From positions 22,501-86,500 of the forward strand of contig WION01000099.1 in the NCBI GenBank assembly GCA_015039365.1: a stretch of 64,000 nt of DNA, given 5' to 3'. Numbering within the stretch: position 1 is the first letter of the stretch; each line of letters begins with the position of its first letter. The notes under the pieces are model-generated. The model had not been told where the DNA came from. It saw nothing but the letters and a program-made list of their open reading frames with translations, and ran no database searches. This document shows, piece after piece, positions 12,501 to 23,500 of this stretch. A program made the translations under genes and the position numbers. The stretch comes from Amanita rubescens (taxonomy: Eukaryota > Basidiomycota > Agaricomycetes > Agaricales > Amanitaceae).

Positions 12501-15019
12501 GTAGTCATTGGAGTTTGATAAGAATTAGCTATGTATAGAGTGAGAACAAGCATCGCGAACGTAGAACAGTGACTGAGAGAACATCAAACCTGGCGATTAT
12601 CGATTCCTGCACCTCTTCCTTGGTTCGTCTAGACGCGTCGGGCGGGGTGCAGCAATAGGTAGCATATATACGAAACGTTGGGAAGGCTGGGTGGTGCTTT
12701 GAATGCAAATGCGGACGATCTAAGGCAGTGCTTAGTACGCTAAGGTTATACTTAATGAGATGGGATACTTACGGCCATTGGGGAGGCGGGGTACAACAGG
12801 GCCTGGAGGGGTGGTCTAAATGGGGATGGAGTTGTTGGGAAGCCGGAAGAGGGAGGAGAGGATGCGCCAGGTGTAGTAACAATCTCTTTGTCCTCGATGA
12901 TTCATCAAAAAAAATGGCAAAATAAGGAAGGGAAAAGGAATTGAACGGGTGGCCTTGGGCATGCCAACATTGAACGATGTGGAGGACCCCCTTTCTCCCC
13001 TCGATCTCATTTCCGGTCCTCTTGTCAAGGATCTTGTTGACTCGCGGGTTTGGCTCATTGCTGTCGACCAGGTGACAGTTGAGGGTGGGCTGAAAGTGGT
13101 GGAACAAATGTTGCAATCGCTCGTGGTACGATTGCAACATTTCCTTCTAACAAAGAACGTAAGCAGAACGAAACGAAAAATGCGGGGTGGATGGTTTAGA
13201 CTTAATGTCGTTGCTCGCGGTTCTCCAGCTGGTGGTTGAAGTTATCCCAGGCCCTTTCCTTCCGGAGCGGTTGATCCTCTAGATAGAAGAAGAGCGGAAC
13301 ACCATTCTTGTCGAAATATGGACGGTGAAGGGCTGCGAGGGATGGCGGTGGGGAAGCTAGTTGCCTGCTCCACGCTTCCAGGCTGTCCTTCGTTTTTCCG
13401 CAGTTTCGGACACGGCGGAGCCCCTCGAGGCTGAATAGAACGGTGATTTGCATCAGTAAGCAGAGGCTGTGTCGGACGAGCCACAGCCGCTGTAAATGTG
13501 GCATTCTTGATAGGCACGCGGCGAATGTGAATGAGAGAACTCCCTGCAATGCGCTCAGAGATATTCCCTGGAGTAATGTTCTAGAGGGTTCTTCGATAAC
13601 TTTGGTGTAGCGTTGCCATCCATGCATGTATCAACAAATGAAGGTCTAAGGGAGTGGGATTGGGCAGCTAGTTGCCTCGGTCATAATCAACTGCCAGCGT
13701 CTTGCGTGGACATAAATAAAACATCCCATTTACCTGAAGAGATGGGCACCTGCTAAATTGGGCGATCGTGTCGCCAACGTGCAAATTGGGGGCTACAGGG
13801 CGAATGGCGGGGTGCGACCGGAGGTGACATAAATATGAAATGTTGGAGGTGGCTGGGTGTTGCTTTTGAACAGATATATGTGCAATCTAAGGAGTTGATT
13901 AGCGTGGTAGATACAAATTTGATGAAAATGAGACATTCACCTCATTCAGGGGAGAGGAGAGTAAACTGAGATCGTCTTTGCACAAGATGATGCAAAGCCA
14001 TACCTGAGTGAGTGGATTTAGGGCAGTGGGGGGTGTCAGGTAGGCGGGCATGGTGGTGGGAGGAGAGAAAGAGGCGAGAATGGCGCGACAGCGCCAGCCG
14101 TGACATGTGATCCATCGGACACGCTTGCCGATAGTAGTCTCTCGCTGGAGGGCGGCTGCTTCCTCCCGTTGTCCTTGTTCTGCCTGCCAACCTTTGAGCA
14201 GATCGCTGCTCCCGAGATTCGGAAGTGATGTCGGTGGCAGCGGTGCAGTCGTGTCGAGTGCTGCTAGAGTAATTATCAGGCCCATTACTAGGTCAGGAGG
14301 CAGAACTTGAGGCGCGTGAGGTCAAAAATATTGAGCATGGCACTCCACTTACAGTGCCCGTCAACATCTCGTGGTGCCAAAGCTCCACCAGTCCCCCTCA
14401 CATAACTATACGGCACTCGGTCGTAGCAGATGTGTGCTGTCAGTGAATGAGGATATATGAACGATATCACAGGGGTTGCTCAGCAGAGCTAGTGAATCAT
14501 GGTGACAGGGTCGCCTCCGTAGACTCGCCAGACAGTGCTTCGCTCGTCCCATAACACCGGCGTGATGATAATGGTGAGATCCGGTAGTGAGTGTGACATG
14601 GTGGGACTGCAGTGGGTAGAGATCCTTGTTGAGGTGTCGAAGTCGGCGAAGCGGGGTACATGATACTGCCAGTACCACTGTATGTCATGTTGGTAAATCA
14701 CTGTCACGGTTGTCAGTCACATATTGTGACCTCTGCTACGGCCCATGAAATGTTGATTTCGTAGTAGTTTACACGATGTTCATTATCAATAAACAACTAG
14801 CTCGCGCGGTATAACAATCTAATGAACAAAAAAATAAAACACTCCGGACAGCTGAAGCCGACGTTGATCTAAACAGCGGTTGGATGGTCATCAAGGGATT
14901 GAATCCATCGAACAGGGCAGCTATTTTACAAGAGAATGAATATGCACTCGGAGAAAGACTGAGAGGGGTAAAGGCTGAAGGAGGAGTTGAACGCTAATAT
15001 GGACAAACTTGAGCCTGTA
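9557..15019. other. Gene-poor region with decayed duplicates
   Basis: No complete gene can be supported. Observations: a tandem repeat and palindrome at 9784-9866 (separate entry). The phrase GGACATAAATAAAA-AT-CCATTTACCT occurs near 10654 and again near 13708. A phrase like CGAAACGTTGG-AGGCTGGGTGGTGCTTT occurs near 12670 and, diverged, near 13840. These suggest diverged copies of one older unit. A minus-strand open stretch at 13202-13627 ends with FDKNGVPLFFYLEDQP, faintly like the start of a BRCT-type domain, but it is too short to name. Confidence 0.4.
9784..9866. repeat. CTCTCTTTGGC tandem repeat followed by a palindrome
   Basis: Four copies of a 13-bp unit (CTCTCTTTGGCCC) are followed within a few bases by a near-perfect palindrome centred on GTACTACTAGTAGTAC at about 9850-9866. 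The CTCTTTGGC motif recurs elsewhere in the window: about 49410-49450, about 52990-53030, and as the complement near 42225-42265. It may be a subterminal repeat of a mobile-element family. No flanking inverted repeats were identified. Confidence 0.55.
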
Positions 15020-17708
15020 TCACTCAAGGCTTCCTATCCCCTGAATCGACTCGCTAGAACGGGAGAAACCCGATTTGGGATGGGAGCGCCTCAATCCGGA
15101 ACGGGAGATGGGAGTTGAGTTAAGTTCAGGGACAATTTGTTCAGGGCTGGCGAGAGAATGCCGCCTAGCAGACTCGATTTCGCTGTTGATACCTGCACTG
15201 TCTAGACTTTCGGTGCTAATTGTGCCAGTGGATAAACCGGCATCGCTTTCTATGGAGAGATTACGCTTGTGACTGCCCCTACCGCTCTGATCCAGGTTTT
15301 TGAGTTCATCATACAACTTGTGTTCAAAGAAGTCAAGGAGATTTCGAATGACGGGGACTGGGAGCCCCGGTGGCAAATCAACTTGGTAAACGGTAGAATG
15401 ACGGCCACGAACTTCCAAGGCTGGATGGGAAGGGTGCTCCCGTAGAATGGACAGCAATTCCCAACAAACGGGGCAACATCGCTTCGACACTGCAATCCAT
15501 CTATGATCAAGTTTCTGTAGCTGATCAGAACAGCGAAGTAAAGTATGGGTAGGCGTAATACCTTGCAGAGGTTCAGAAGCTCGCGGTTTTCCTGAGAGTC
15601 AGGGATGAACTCTTGATAATAGAGCATAAGCACTGCCACAATTATCTCGCAGTGTTGGCATCCAGTGTATTTCACCAACCCGTCCTGGTCCGCGTGACTC
15701 TTGATGTCGGCATTGAGCAGCATCCCAAACCCCCAGCGCTCAGGCTGAGAAGTCATTTCATTGGATGCATTTCCGGATGCATTGTCGGATGCATTGGGCA
15801 TGACATGGGTGGAAAGCTTTTCAACACAGCGTCGGACAAAGTCATCTGGTTGAAATGCATATAGAGGTGCTGTCACATCCTTAATTAGACCTTTCATGTC
15901 GTCCCAGGAACTGAGAAACGCTGACGCGCGCTTCACAGCAATGAGACGGATGTCGACAGGCTTATCCAAGCCAGCGCCCGTAACGTGCCTTTCCAGGATG
16001 CGCTTCGCTGAGAAATGACCGACAAACGTCATGATCCACCTTCTGAGAACCGTATGATCCGCCGTATATGCCGAACGCACCAAGTCGGCATTCTCATCTT
16101 CCTCTGCTTCGCCATACCCCGGGTAGCCGTTTTCGTTTTCGTTCTCGTCCTCGTCATTCGTACCTCCTTCATTCATGCCCTCGCCCTCGCCCTCGCCCTT
16201 GGTATTCATGTCCCTTCTTTCGACGCCCTTGTCCTCGTCTTTGGCACCTTTGTCCCTGCTTTCGACGCCCTTGTCCTCATCCTTGGCACCTTTGTCCCTG
16301 CTTTCGACGCCCTTGTCCTCGTCCTTGGCACCTTTGTCCCTCCCTTTGCCCTTGGCATCTTTGTACCCCTTTCCTAAGATAAGGTCGTTTGCCGCGGCGA
16401 ACTTCGTATAATTTGGTATCGAATCGATCGTGGGCATCCTCAGCTCAGCCTCTGTTGTACGAAGCGTTTGTAGATGTGTTTCCAGCGCATCGGAGTGTAC
16501 CACCATGACCAACGCACGGACGATAGGAGCGGCAGACGCTATGGCACTGGTAATTTCCTTGATATCGGGTGATTCATTGACCTTTCTCTTCATAGCCTTG
16601 GACAAACGCGCCAATGCTTTCACAAAGCCAAGGAGAAGGTGAATGAAAAACTGGTGAAAGTTGATGGCCGTTTCGGCGTCATTGTAGATAATATTGTAAC
16701 CCGTGGTTTTCTGAAGTAAAGCTATGTTCGGACGAGGAATTTGCTCCGTACGCGGCTCGACTGTGACAGGATTGTAACCAAAGAGAACATCGGAATGACT
16801 TTCTTTAAGGATCGTTAAGTAGCGCGACAGCCTTTGGTCAAAGACCACTGTTCGTTTGTTTGTAATTTTCCTCAATGTTTCGGTTGGAATATGTGCTAAA
16901 TTATAGAGGAGCCCCAGTGAGGACCAAGTCGTCATCCGTCGATGCATCTTCCTCCAACATGCTGCGATTAGATATTTGGAAAATTTACGTTCAAACTGTT
17001 TTTGGCATTGCGAGGTGCTGAGCCTGTAGTCGTTAAGGTAGGAATTTAAAGTTGTTACGTGATCCGGCAAAGTGGGTTGACTGATCATTGCCAATTGGAT
17101 AAGTATTGGAAGGTGCAAGTATAGCCAAAGACGTACTTCTGTATAATGTTTTCCCAGCCTGTATCCTCATCATCATCCTTAATCATACACCACAAGTCAC
17201 GTCCATCTTTAACAAGGCAGAGGCCCTGGGGGTTGGTACTGGAAAATTGGAATTGTGGTAATTTCTGATGCACCGTGTGTGGGTTGCTGATAGCGACGAC
17301 TTTTGTACTATGAGTATTGATGCCCTCGGTATCGATCTCCAGCGGAAAATCAAGGTCGATATCCGCAGTGTGCTCAGTATTCGCATTTTCCAGTGGACTT
17401 TGCCTGGGATTGCGGAGTTCCTGAACGACCTCGTCAGAGGAGACACACACAAGACTACCGGTAACTGAGACCTGGCTATCGTCTGTGGCTTCGGAGAAAG
17501 ATGCAGCCGCGAGGATTTCATGGTCTACTACCAGAATAGTCGTTATAGCTTCGAGTACATTGCGCCGGCTCGGGAGTGCTTCGAGCTTTGGAGCAGATGA
17601 ATCGGGCAGCGACGGGTAGCCTTCGTTGATACACCGAACAAGACGGTAGAGAGCGATGACATTTCGGAAACGCTGGCGGAGCTGTTCCCGTTCAGGGGAC
17701 TCGGCCAT
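15020..17708 (-). CDS. OTT_1508-like deaminase-domain protein
   Basis: A predicted zinc-dependent nucleotide or nucleic-acid deaminase-fold protein; substrate unknown. Three exons join in frame: 17137-17708, 15562-17080 and 15020-15520, giving 863 aa. Introns are 56 nt (phase 2, AA/GTACGT...GATCAG) and 41 nt (phase 0, AAG/GTATTA...CTGATCAG). The C-terminal third carries the deaminase signature: H-C-E in GCQHCEIIVA (about residues 664-671, zinc His and catalytic Glu) and, across the second intron, IAVSKRCCPVCWELL (about 706-720, zinc C-P-x-C). GRHSTVYQVDLPPGLP, typical of the family as I recall it, follows. The middle contains three 14-residue repeats based on DKGAKDEDKGVESR (DNA about 16218-16345) and an acidic run. 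No stops or frameshifts, so probably intact. The start ATG at 17708 is preferred over one at 17756 because it begins the conserved-looking charged region. Confidence 0.75.
16218..16345. repeat. 42-bp tandem repeat inside the deaminase gene
   Basis: Three in-frame copies of a 42-bp unit encode DKGAKDEDKGVES-R. The unit length is a multiple of three, so copy-number change would keep the frame. It probably forms a flexible charged linker between the N-terminal part and the deaminase domain. Confidence 0.8.
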
Positions 17709-18348
17709 GGGGCAGAGTGGTGCAGGGTAGTACGGGTGATAGGCGCTGGCCTTCACACTAGCCGCATGCTAGCAGTATTAGCCCGATATGGTTTCATGTC
17801 TCCTCTAGACTCTCACGCTCGGGCCACAACCTGAGAGGCCAACGTTGCCAGAGTCTAGGAATCAGTGAGGTCAATGTTTCCAAATGGTGGCCAATAGTAG
17901 GCAGTAGCATTAGTGCCGCCAGGCTCAGGCTCAGCGGGTCAGATCGAGACCCCGAACAGAATGGTTTGGAACAGTTGAGAGAAGAAGCAGAGGGACAGCG
18001 TAAGCCAGAGAAACTGCTAGAGGTCTGGAACTAGGGGATCAACGGTTCAAGTTCTTGACTGTTTGCGACTCAGAAAGACTCAGGGGCATATTTCAATTGG
18101 AGTACCGTGACTGCTAGGGAAGTTTGATTCCCGATGAGTACTAATGCGGCGTCGGAGTTCAACGTGCATCCGACGTGACCATACTATTACTATTAGTAGT
18201 ATTAGGGCGACTGACTCGAAGTCATCTTCGGTGCTTTTTGAAGGCTTCTTCATTTGTGCTATTAATATTCAATTCGGTAGGTTTTCTCAGCCTCTGTTTT
18301 TCATGTTATTCTCAGCCACTAGTAATGACAGTTGCCGACTCATTGAAC
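17709..18348. other. Intergenic, nothing recognised
   Basis: This separates the minus-strand deaminase gene from the plus-strand gene starting near 18349, so it would hold both promoters. Short inverted phrases are visible, for example ACTATTACTATTAGTAGTATT near 18182. No gene or known element is evident. Confidence 0.4.
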
Positions 18349-19938
18349 ATGCCGCCTACATTCTCATTGTCTGTAGGAGCAAAGATTTTACTTGAGAATC
18401 GGAGAACTGATGGTAAGTTGGAATTGGCTTATGACAGTAGTTCATTGTTATTTAATGTGAACTTCTCAGTCCCTCTCGGGCCATTTGACGGTCGTGTTGC
18501 CGCTCTTCATCCCCGACATTCTGACTTCTATATCGCTACGCCAAATCAAGAGGACCTGTTCTCACCTCCTGGTCCTTGCAATGTATACGGAAGGTTCGAT
18601 GGTCGTTACGGTCCAGATGATCACACGCAATGGCCTCAACCATTTTCCCACTCAGCACCATACCTCTGCTGCATTCCCAAACCTGAAGGACAAGCGGCAG
18701 AGGATTCAATCATGTGGTGGAATCCCACCCATCGAGATTTTGAGCCAACGCTACGCCACGGATGGAATATTGGTATCGGATTCCTGCCTCATCAAGAATT
18801 ACGATCGATGGAGCAATCTTGCGAACGGTTGAACCAACGAGTGGGGCAATATCGAACAAAAAATGATCCCAGTAATCAGCATCCTTTAACGCGTTCACTT
18901 TCCGCAAACCTCCACCGTACTCTCAGTCGCTTGAGAGCAATTGCAATGACGCGAAAAGAAGTTCTATTTGAATGTCGACAAGTTCAACGTCAGTGGATGG
19001 AACTCCGGGCTCTGATGGACTACATAGAGATCTACGAACCCCACATGGACGGCCATATCCCTCCCTCAAAGACGACGGCTAATGTCATCGGTTGCTTCGT
19101 TCGAGATGCCCATGTTGCGGAGAGGCTGTTTTCTGCAGGCATCCCATATTGGCTTATACGTCCCCTGTCCTCCTTTTCTACCGAGAATATCTTGACTATC
19201 ACAAGCGTCATTCAACCAAAAGATACTTTGGAATTGGACGATTACCCCGTGCCTTTCCCGCGTATATACGTTGGGGATTCAAATTACAACAGATTTTGTG
19301 CAATTTCCAAACATGGACTGAAATCACTTTGCTACACGGACCTTTTCAGCGATGGCAATACCAAAGGAATCAGACCCCACGAGTTTGTCCAGAACAGCCG
19401 TACTGCTGGGCTGTCGCAGAATCATCGGAGCACTAGTGCAAGATCCCAACCGTGTAGGTTACTCTTTTCAACGCATTGCGCATATTCTCATTTCGGCAGA
19501 TCCTCGGCGCTCTGGGAAACCAGGTCAACCTCTATCCCGCGATAAGTTCGATCCGATTGACAGCCCATACATGTCGTTTCCGCTAGAATCGTGGCAGAAG
19601 GCACTTGGTGCTGTGGATCATAGTCTGGAAATGCTGTTTTCGCAAACCAAGCTCGCAGACAATGACGGGAAGTATGCGTTCCCCGAACCTGGCATTTTCT
19701 GTTCTGGTGACAACGCTAATCGACGCAACCGGTATCTCACTGCCTGGACTGTCATACGCGACATATGCATCTATCGCCTGGCGTCAAATGCCTCTAAGGT
19801 CCAGCTACTTTCGGGCCAGGACTGGCGTACGTTACTTGGTGCGCGTGCACCTAATTCAGAGAGCAAGGCAGGGGCTTCTCGGGAATTTCTCAAACTTTTG
19901 CTGTTACCAGAGGCGACTGAATTAGGCATCGACGTATC
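18349..19938 (+). pseudogene. Agaricomycete gene family member, truncated by LTR element
   Basis: Function unknown; I recall similar proteins in many copies in Agaricales, without a named domain. From ATG 18349 the frame reads about 330 codons with conserved-looking blocks: LHRTLSRLRAIAMTRKEVLFE, W-ELRALMDYIEIYEPHMDGH, GCFVRDAHVAERLFSAGIPYWL-RP, and PFPRIYVGDSN. Near 19340-19440 the coding signal passes to the next frame (SDPTSLSRTAV, RRIIGALVQDPNRVGYSF, FDPIDSPYM, YAFPEPGIFCS, RNRYLTAWTVIRDICIYRL, DWRTLLGA), so either an intron or a frameshift lies there. The protein is broken in LPEATELGIDVS at 19938, exactly where the LTR starts. The missing 3' end is not found beyond the element. Confidence 0.55.
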
Positions 19939-20226
19939 TGTAACGGGTAGCCCGTTACCGGGTTCGATCTCTCTCCATCGTGTAGATACAGCTTGCTGCC
20001 ATATATAGATAGGTGACTGATGTGACGCGCAACCCGTAGAGCGCGTCATTACACATGTACAAACAACTTACTCTTTACTCGATACACATACCAATATAAC
20101 CGGTTCAGTGTATTTCGAGTGGCGAGACATCAACACGGCCTTAGACTGTGCATATATCACTTCAAGACAACCTAGTAGGTTGTCCTCAGCCTCAGAACAC
20201 ATTATAACGGGTTTCCACCCGTTACA
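19939..20226 (+). repeat. 5' LTR
   Basis: 288 bp, TG...CA boundaries, with its own terminal inverted repeat TGTAACGGG/CCCGTTACA. It begins with an 8-bp stem and 3-base loop (GTAACGGG-TAG-CCCGTTAC) and also holds GACGCGC...GCGCGTC near 20016-20040 and AACGGGT-TTCC-ACCCGTT at 20206-20223. It joins the interrupted gene directly at 19938/19939. Confidence 0.85.
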
Positions 20227-20555
20227 CTTTTTTACACTTCCGGATTTGGAGTGTATCACCCTATACTCTTCCGAGAGTATAATAGGCATCCTATATAACA
20301 TATAGTAGCCTACCAGTACCCTAGTACACGAAGATATACACTACAATCCGTTGCCGGGCTTTAGCAATGCCCATCAGTGAGCCCCAAGGCCAGAGAGTGG
20401 TCTCACCCTCGTGCGGCCCATACAACATTAAGGACCCCCCCGAGATTGGTTCCCGAAGGGACCCAGTCTCCCGAGAAGCTCCCTTGAGCTTCTATGAGTA
20501 TTGAGAGCACTTCTGCCCGAAGGCTCTATCCCAGTACCTCCGTGAGAGGAACAAT

Positions 20556-23500
20556 TTGAAAAACGGGTTTTCCGTGACACGGGAAGCTCACGAATACATC
20601 CAGGAAAAGGTTCGGCTTGAACCTAACTCCAACGAATGGCGCCTGAAGCTACGGGCTGCCAGCAAGCTCATGGCCTGCCACGAAATGAAGCTGAGCTCTC
20701 AGAAACGAGAGCTTCACGCACGCTATGAACGGAAGTACGATGACTTTCGTCGTAAGGAGTTTTGGAAAGACCGAGACAGAACTCGGTCTGAAAGGGAGAA
20801 GATCCGGGTCGAGGAGCAGAAGAAGTCGGATGAGAAGTTGGACTTGTGGTGCCGGGAGCTGTTGGAAGCTCTCATACGCGAGACGGAAAGCCATGCGAAG
20901 CCGTCTACAATCGCTATGTCGGTCGGCTCAGCGATCCGCGCAGCGTCAAACCCGCACTCATCCGAGCTCAAAGGAAAGACAATGCCGAGCCCTACTCATA
21001 CACCCAACTGCTCCAGTCAACCACGGCCCGCTTCCCACAAAGGAATCCGCTCGCAAGCAACCCCTGCGACTATTCAGGAAGTCTCGAATCCCGAGGCTCC
21101 GAATTCACCCGAACGAGCTCAAATGACTCGTCATAGAGCAAATCCGAGCTCTGCGAAGCCGGACAGTCCTGCCGCACATCAGGGAGCCACTCACGAGCCT
21201 CCTCTGGCTCCTAAGCACATGACTATGAGGCCTAAGTCCCTCATGTCAACCACCGAGATGGTATCAGCCTTCTCGAGGCCTGCGCGCAACCTCAGCGTGC
21301 ACGCAAATCCTCTAGAACAGTATATTACGACCGTTCTAAATAGAGAGTCTCCCAAGGGAAACTCTCTAACGGGCGTTACGCCCTCGAGCCGAGTAGTTTC
21401 GGCTCCCGCTCCTAATCGCGCGAATGTTCGTACGCCCGAGAAACTATCTGCTAGAAAGGTGGAAGTGAACGTAGAAAAGGAAACAAGTGCATGTAGGCAC
21501 TCACCTTTGCCAAACGCAGCCCTCACGCCGCATAACTCCACGGCCATCCTCTCTATGCGGCCCCCTCTGGCAAAATCTCCCAAAGACAAAAAGAAACCGT
21601 CTTCTCAGGTTACGTCGAAACCGAGTCCTTCAATCGTAGTCAACGCGCATCGAGTAGTGAGCGAAAAGGCTCGCCGAAACATTGAGACTCATGCTGGAGT
21701 CTTGTTGAAAACTTCAGTCCCGCGGGTTGGTAAACCACTGTCTGCGGGTATTGTAGAACGCTTAGACGAGCGTTCTAAAGATGACACAGGGCCTGACGGA
21801 CAAGTTTTAATTCTGTCTTCTTCCGAGGTGGAGGAGAGACGGCCGGTTACCTGTACCGTTGTCAACAGAATAATGGGAAAGAACGGAAAGACGCACTCGC
21901 CACTCAACAACGCAGTTCTCTCACTGCGTAATCCCTTGCCACCGCCTGTCTCCCTGGCTCTGGCCTCGTGCGTTAGCCGTTCTAAAGACGGCTCTGCGCC
22001 ATCTTCTCTGTCTTCCCTGTCCTCCCGAGAGGTCGCTACACAGCTCGCGTCGAACGTTACGCGTCCACGGGTTCCCCTCTTGTTTTCTTCACCACGGTTT
22101 GGTGAAACGCCGCTTCACGCGGTCTCTGGAGGACGTAAACATAGCATCACAGGCTCAGAAAATGCGGCGAGAAATGGAACTCACCTAAATAAAGAGGCTT
22201 GTACAAAAGTCTCATCGAATACCAATACCCCACGGGTTGGTGAACCACCTCCTGTGGATGCTCTAGAACGCTCTAAAAAGCGTTCAAATGTCGTTGTAGG
22301 GCCTGCTACCAAGCGAGCCCTAATTGCTTCCTCATCCGAAATGGAGGAGAGACGACGGGTCCCTACAACCATCGTCAGCAAGAGGAAAGGAACGAATGAG
22401 GAAATACACGCACCTGTTGACAACACAACCTTCTGGCTGCCCAGTCCCATGCTTGTCTCCTTGATTTCGACTCTTCACGCCTGTCCTTCCTTGGATGAAG
22501 TCATACCATTGTCTCCCGCAGCTGCTACACCAGATACGGTCCATGCTGTCAATAACAGACGACTGGCAAGCGTTAATGCTTACCGAAAGGCAGAGACTCT
22601 TGTTAGAGTCTCACTTGAGACGGCTACCTCGACGGCTGGTGCTCACGAGCACTCCTACGAGTGTTCTAACCTTTCCAAAGGACTTCTCTATAATGAAGTC
22701 CTGGATAAGTCCACTTCTGACATGACGATGGAAGAACGGCGAGCTCTAGAGGCCCTCGTCAACACGCGGTGCAAAAATGGAGAACTTTCCTCACCTGCAC
22801 CCAAGGCAGCCCCCACGCTGTTGAAATCCACGCCCGTCGCCTCTATACGGGCCCTTCCTGCAGGATCCTCGAGCCCAAGACGAGCTCCTCTCGATGACTC
22901 GTCCAAAGATGGGATCTCGCCATCTTCCCAAGCGATTCTGAAGTCCAGCGCGTCAAACGTCGTTGGTACGCGTCAAGTAGCAAGAGCGACGACTCACTTA
23001 AACTCCGAGGCTCGGACTCCGTCTCGAGTCTCCCGTTCTCTCACTTTACCGCCGCTTGATAAATCGCCGCATCTGGCGATCTCGGTACGACATATTCCCA
23101 GTGTCGTAAGTCCAAAGCCCACAGTGAGCTTAAACGCCCACCAGAAGGTCGAGACTTGTTCGAGAGTCTCGCTTAATGCTTCTGCTCCGCGATTGAGAAA
23201 AATACTTTCCGCGGATGACATAGAACGCTCCGATGAGCATTCTAATGTGAATATAGGGCCTGCTGTTGAGCAAGCCCTAGCTTCTCTCCCGGCCGAGGAG
23301 GGGGAGAGACGACGCATCACTGACGCCATCGTCAGTATACATAACGGAGAAAAGGAAGAAGAGTACTCACCCAATCCCTCGATAGCCTTCACGTTGCAGG
23401 CTCCCACTCCCACTACTCCCTTCGTCCTGCCTATGAACGCTGCTTCCCCTCATCAACCTTCAGATGACTCGATACCACCTCTTGAGGTGATATCTGGACG

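Noticed and set aside
13202..13340. BRCT-like domain (FDKNGVPLFFYLEDQP)
   Set aside because: About 16 suggestive residues only, with no following BRCT core; too little to name.
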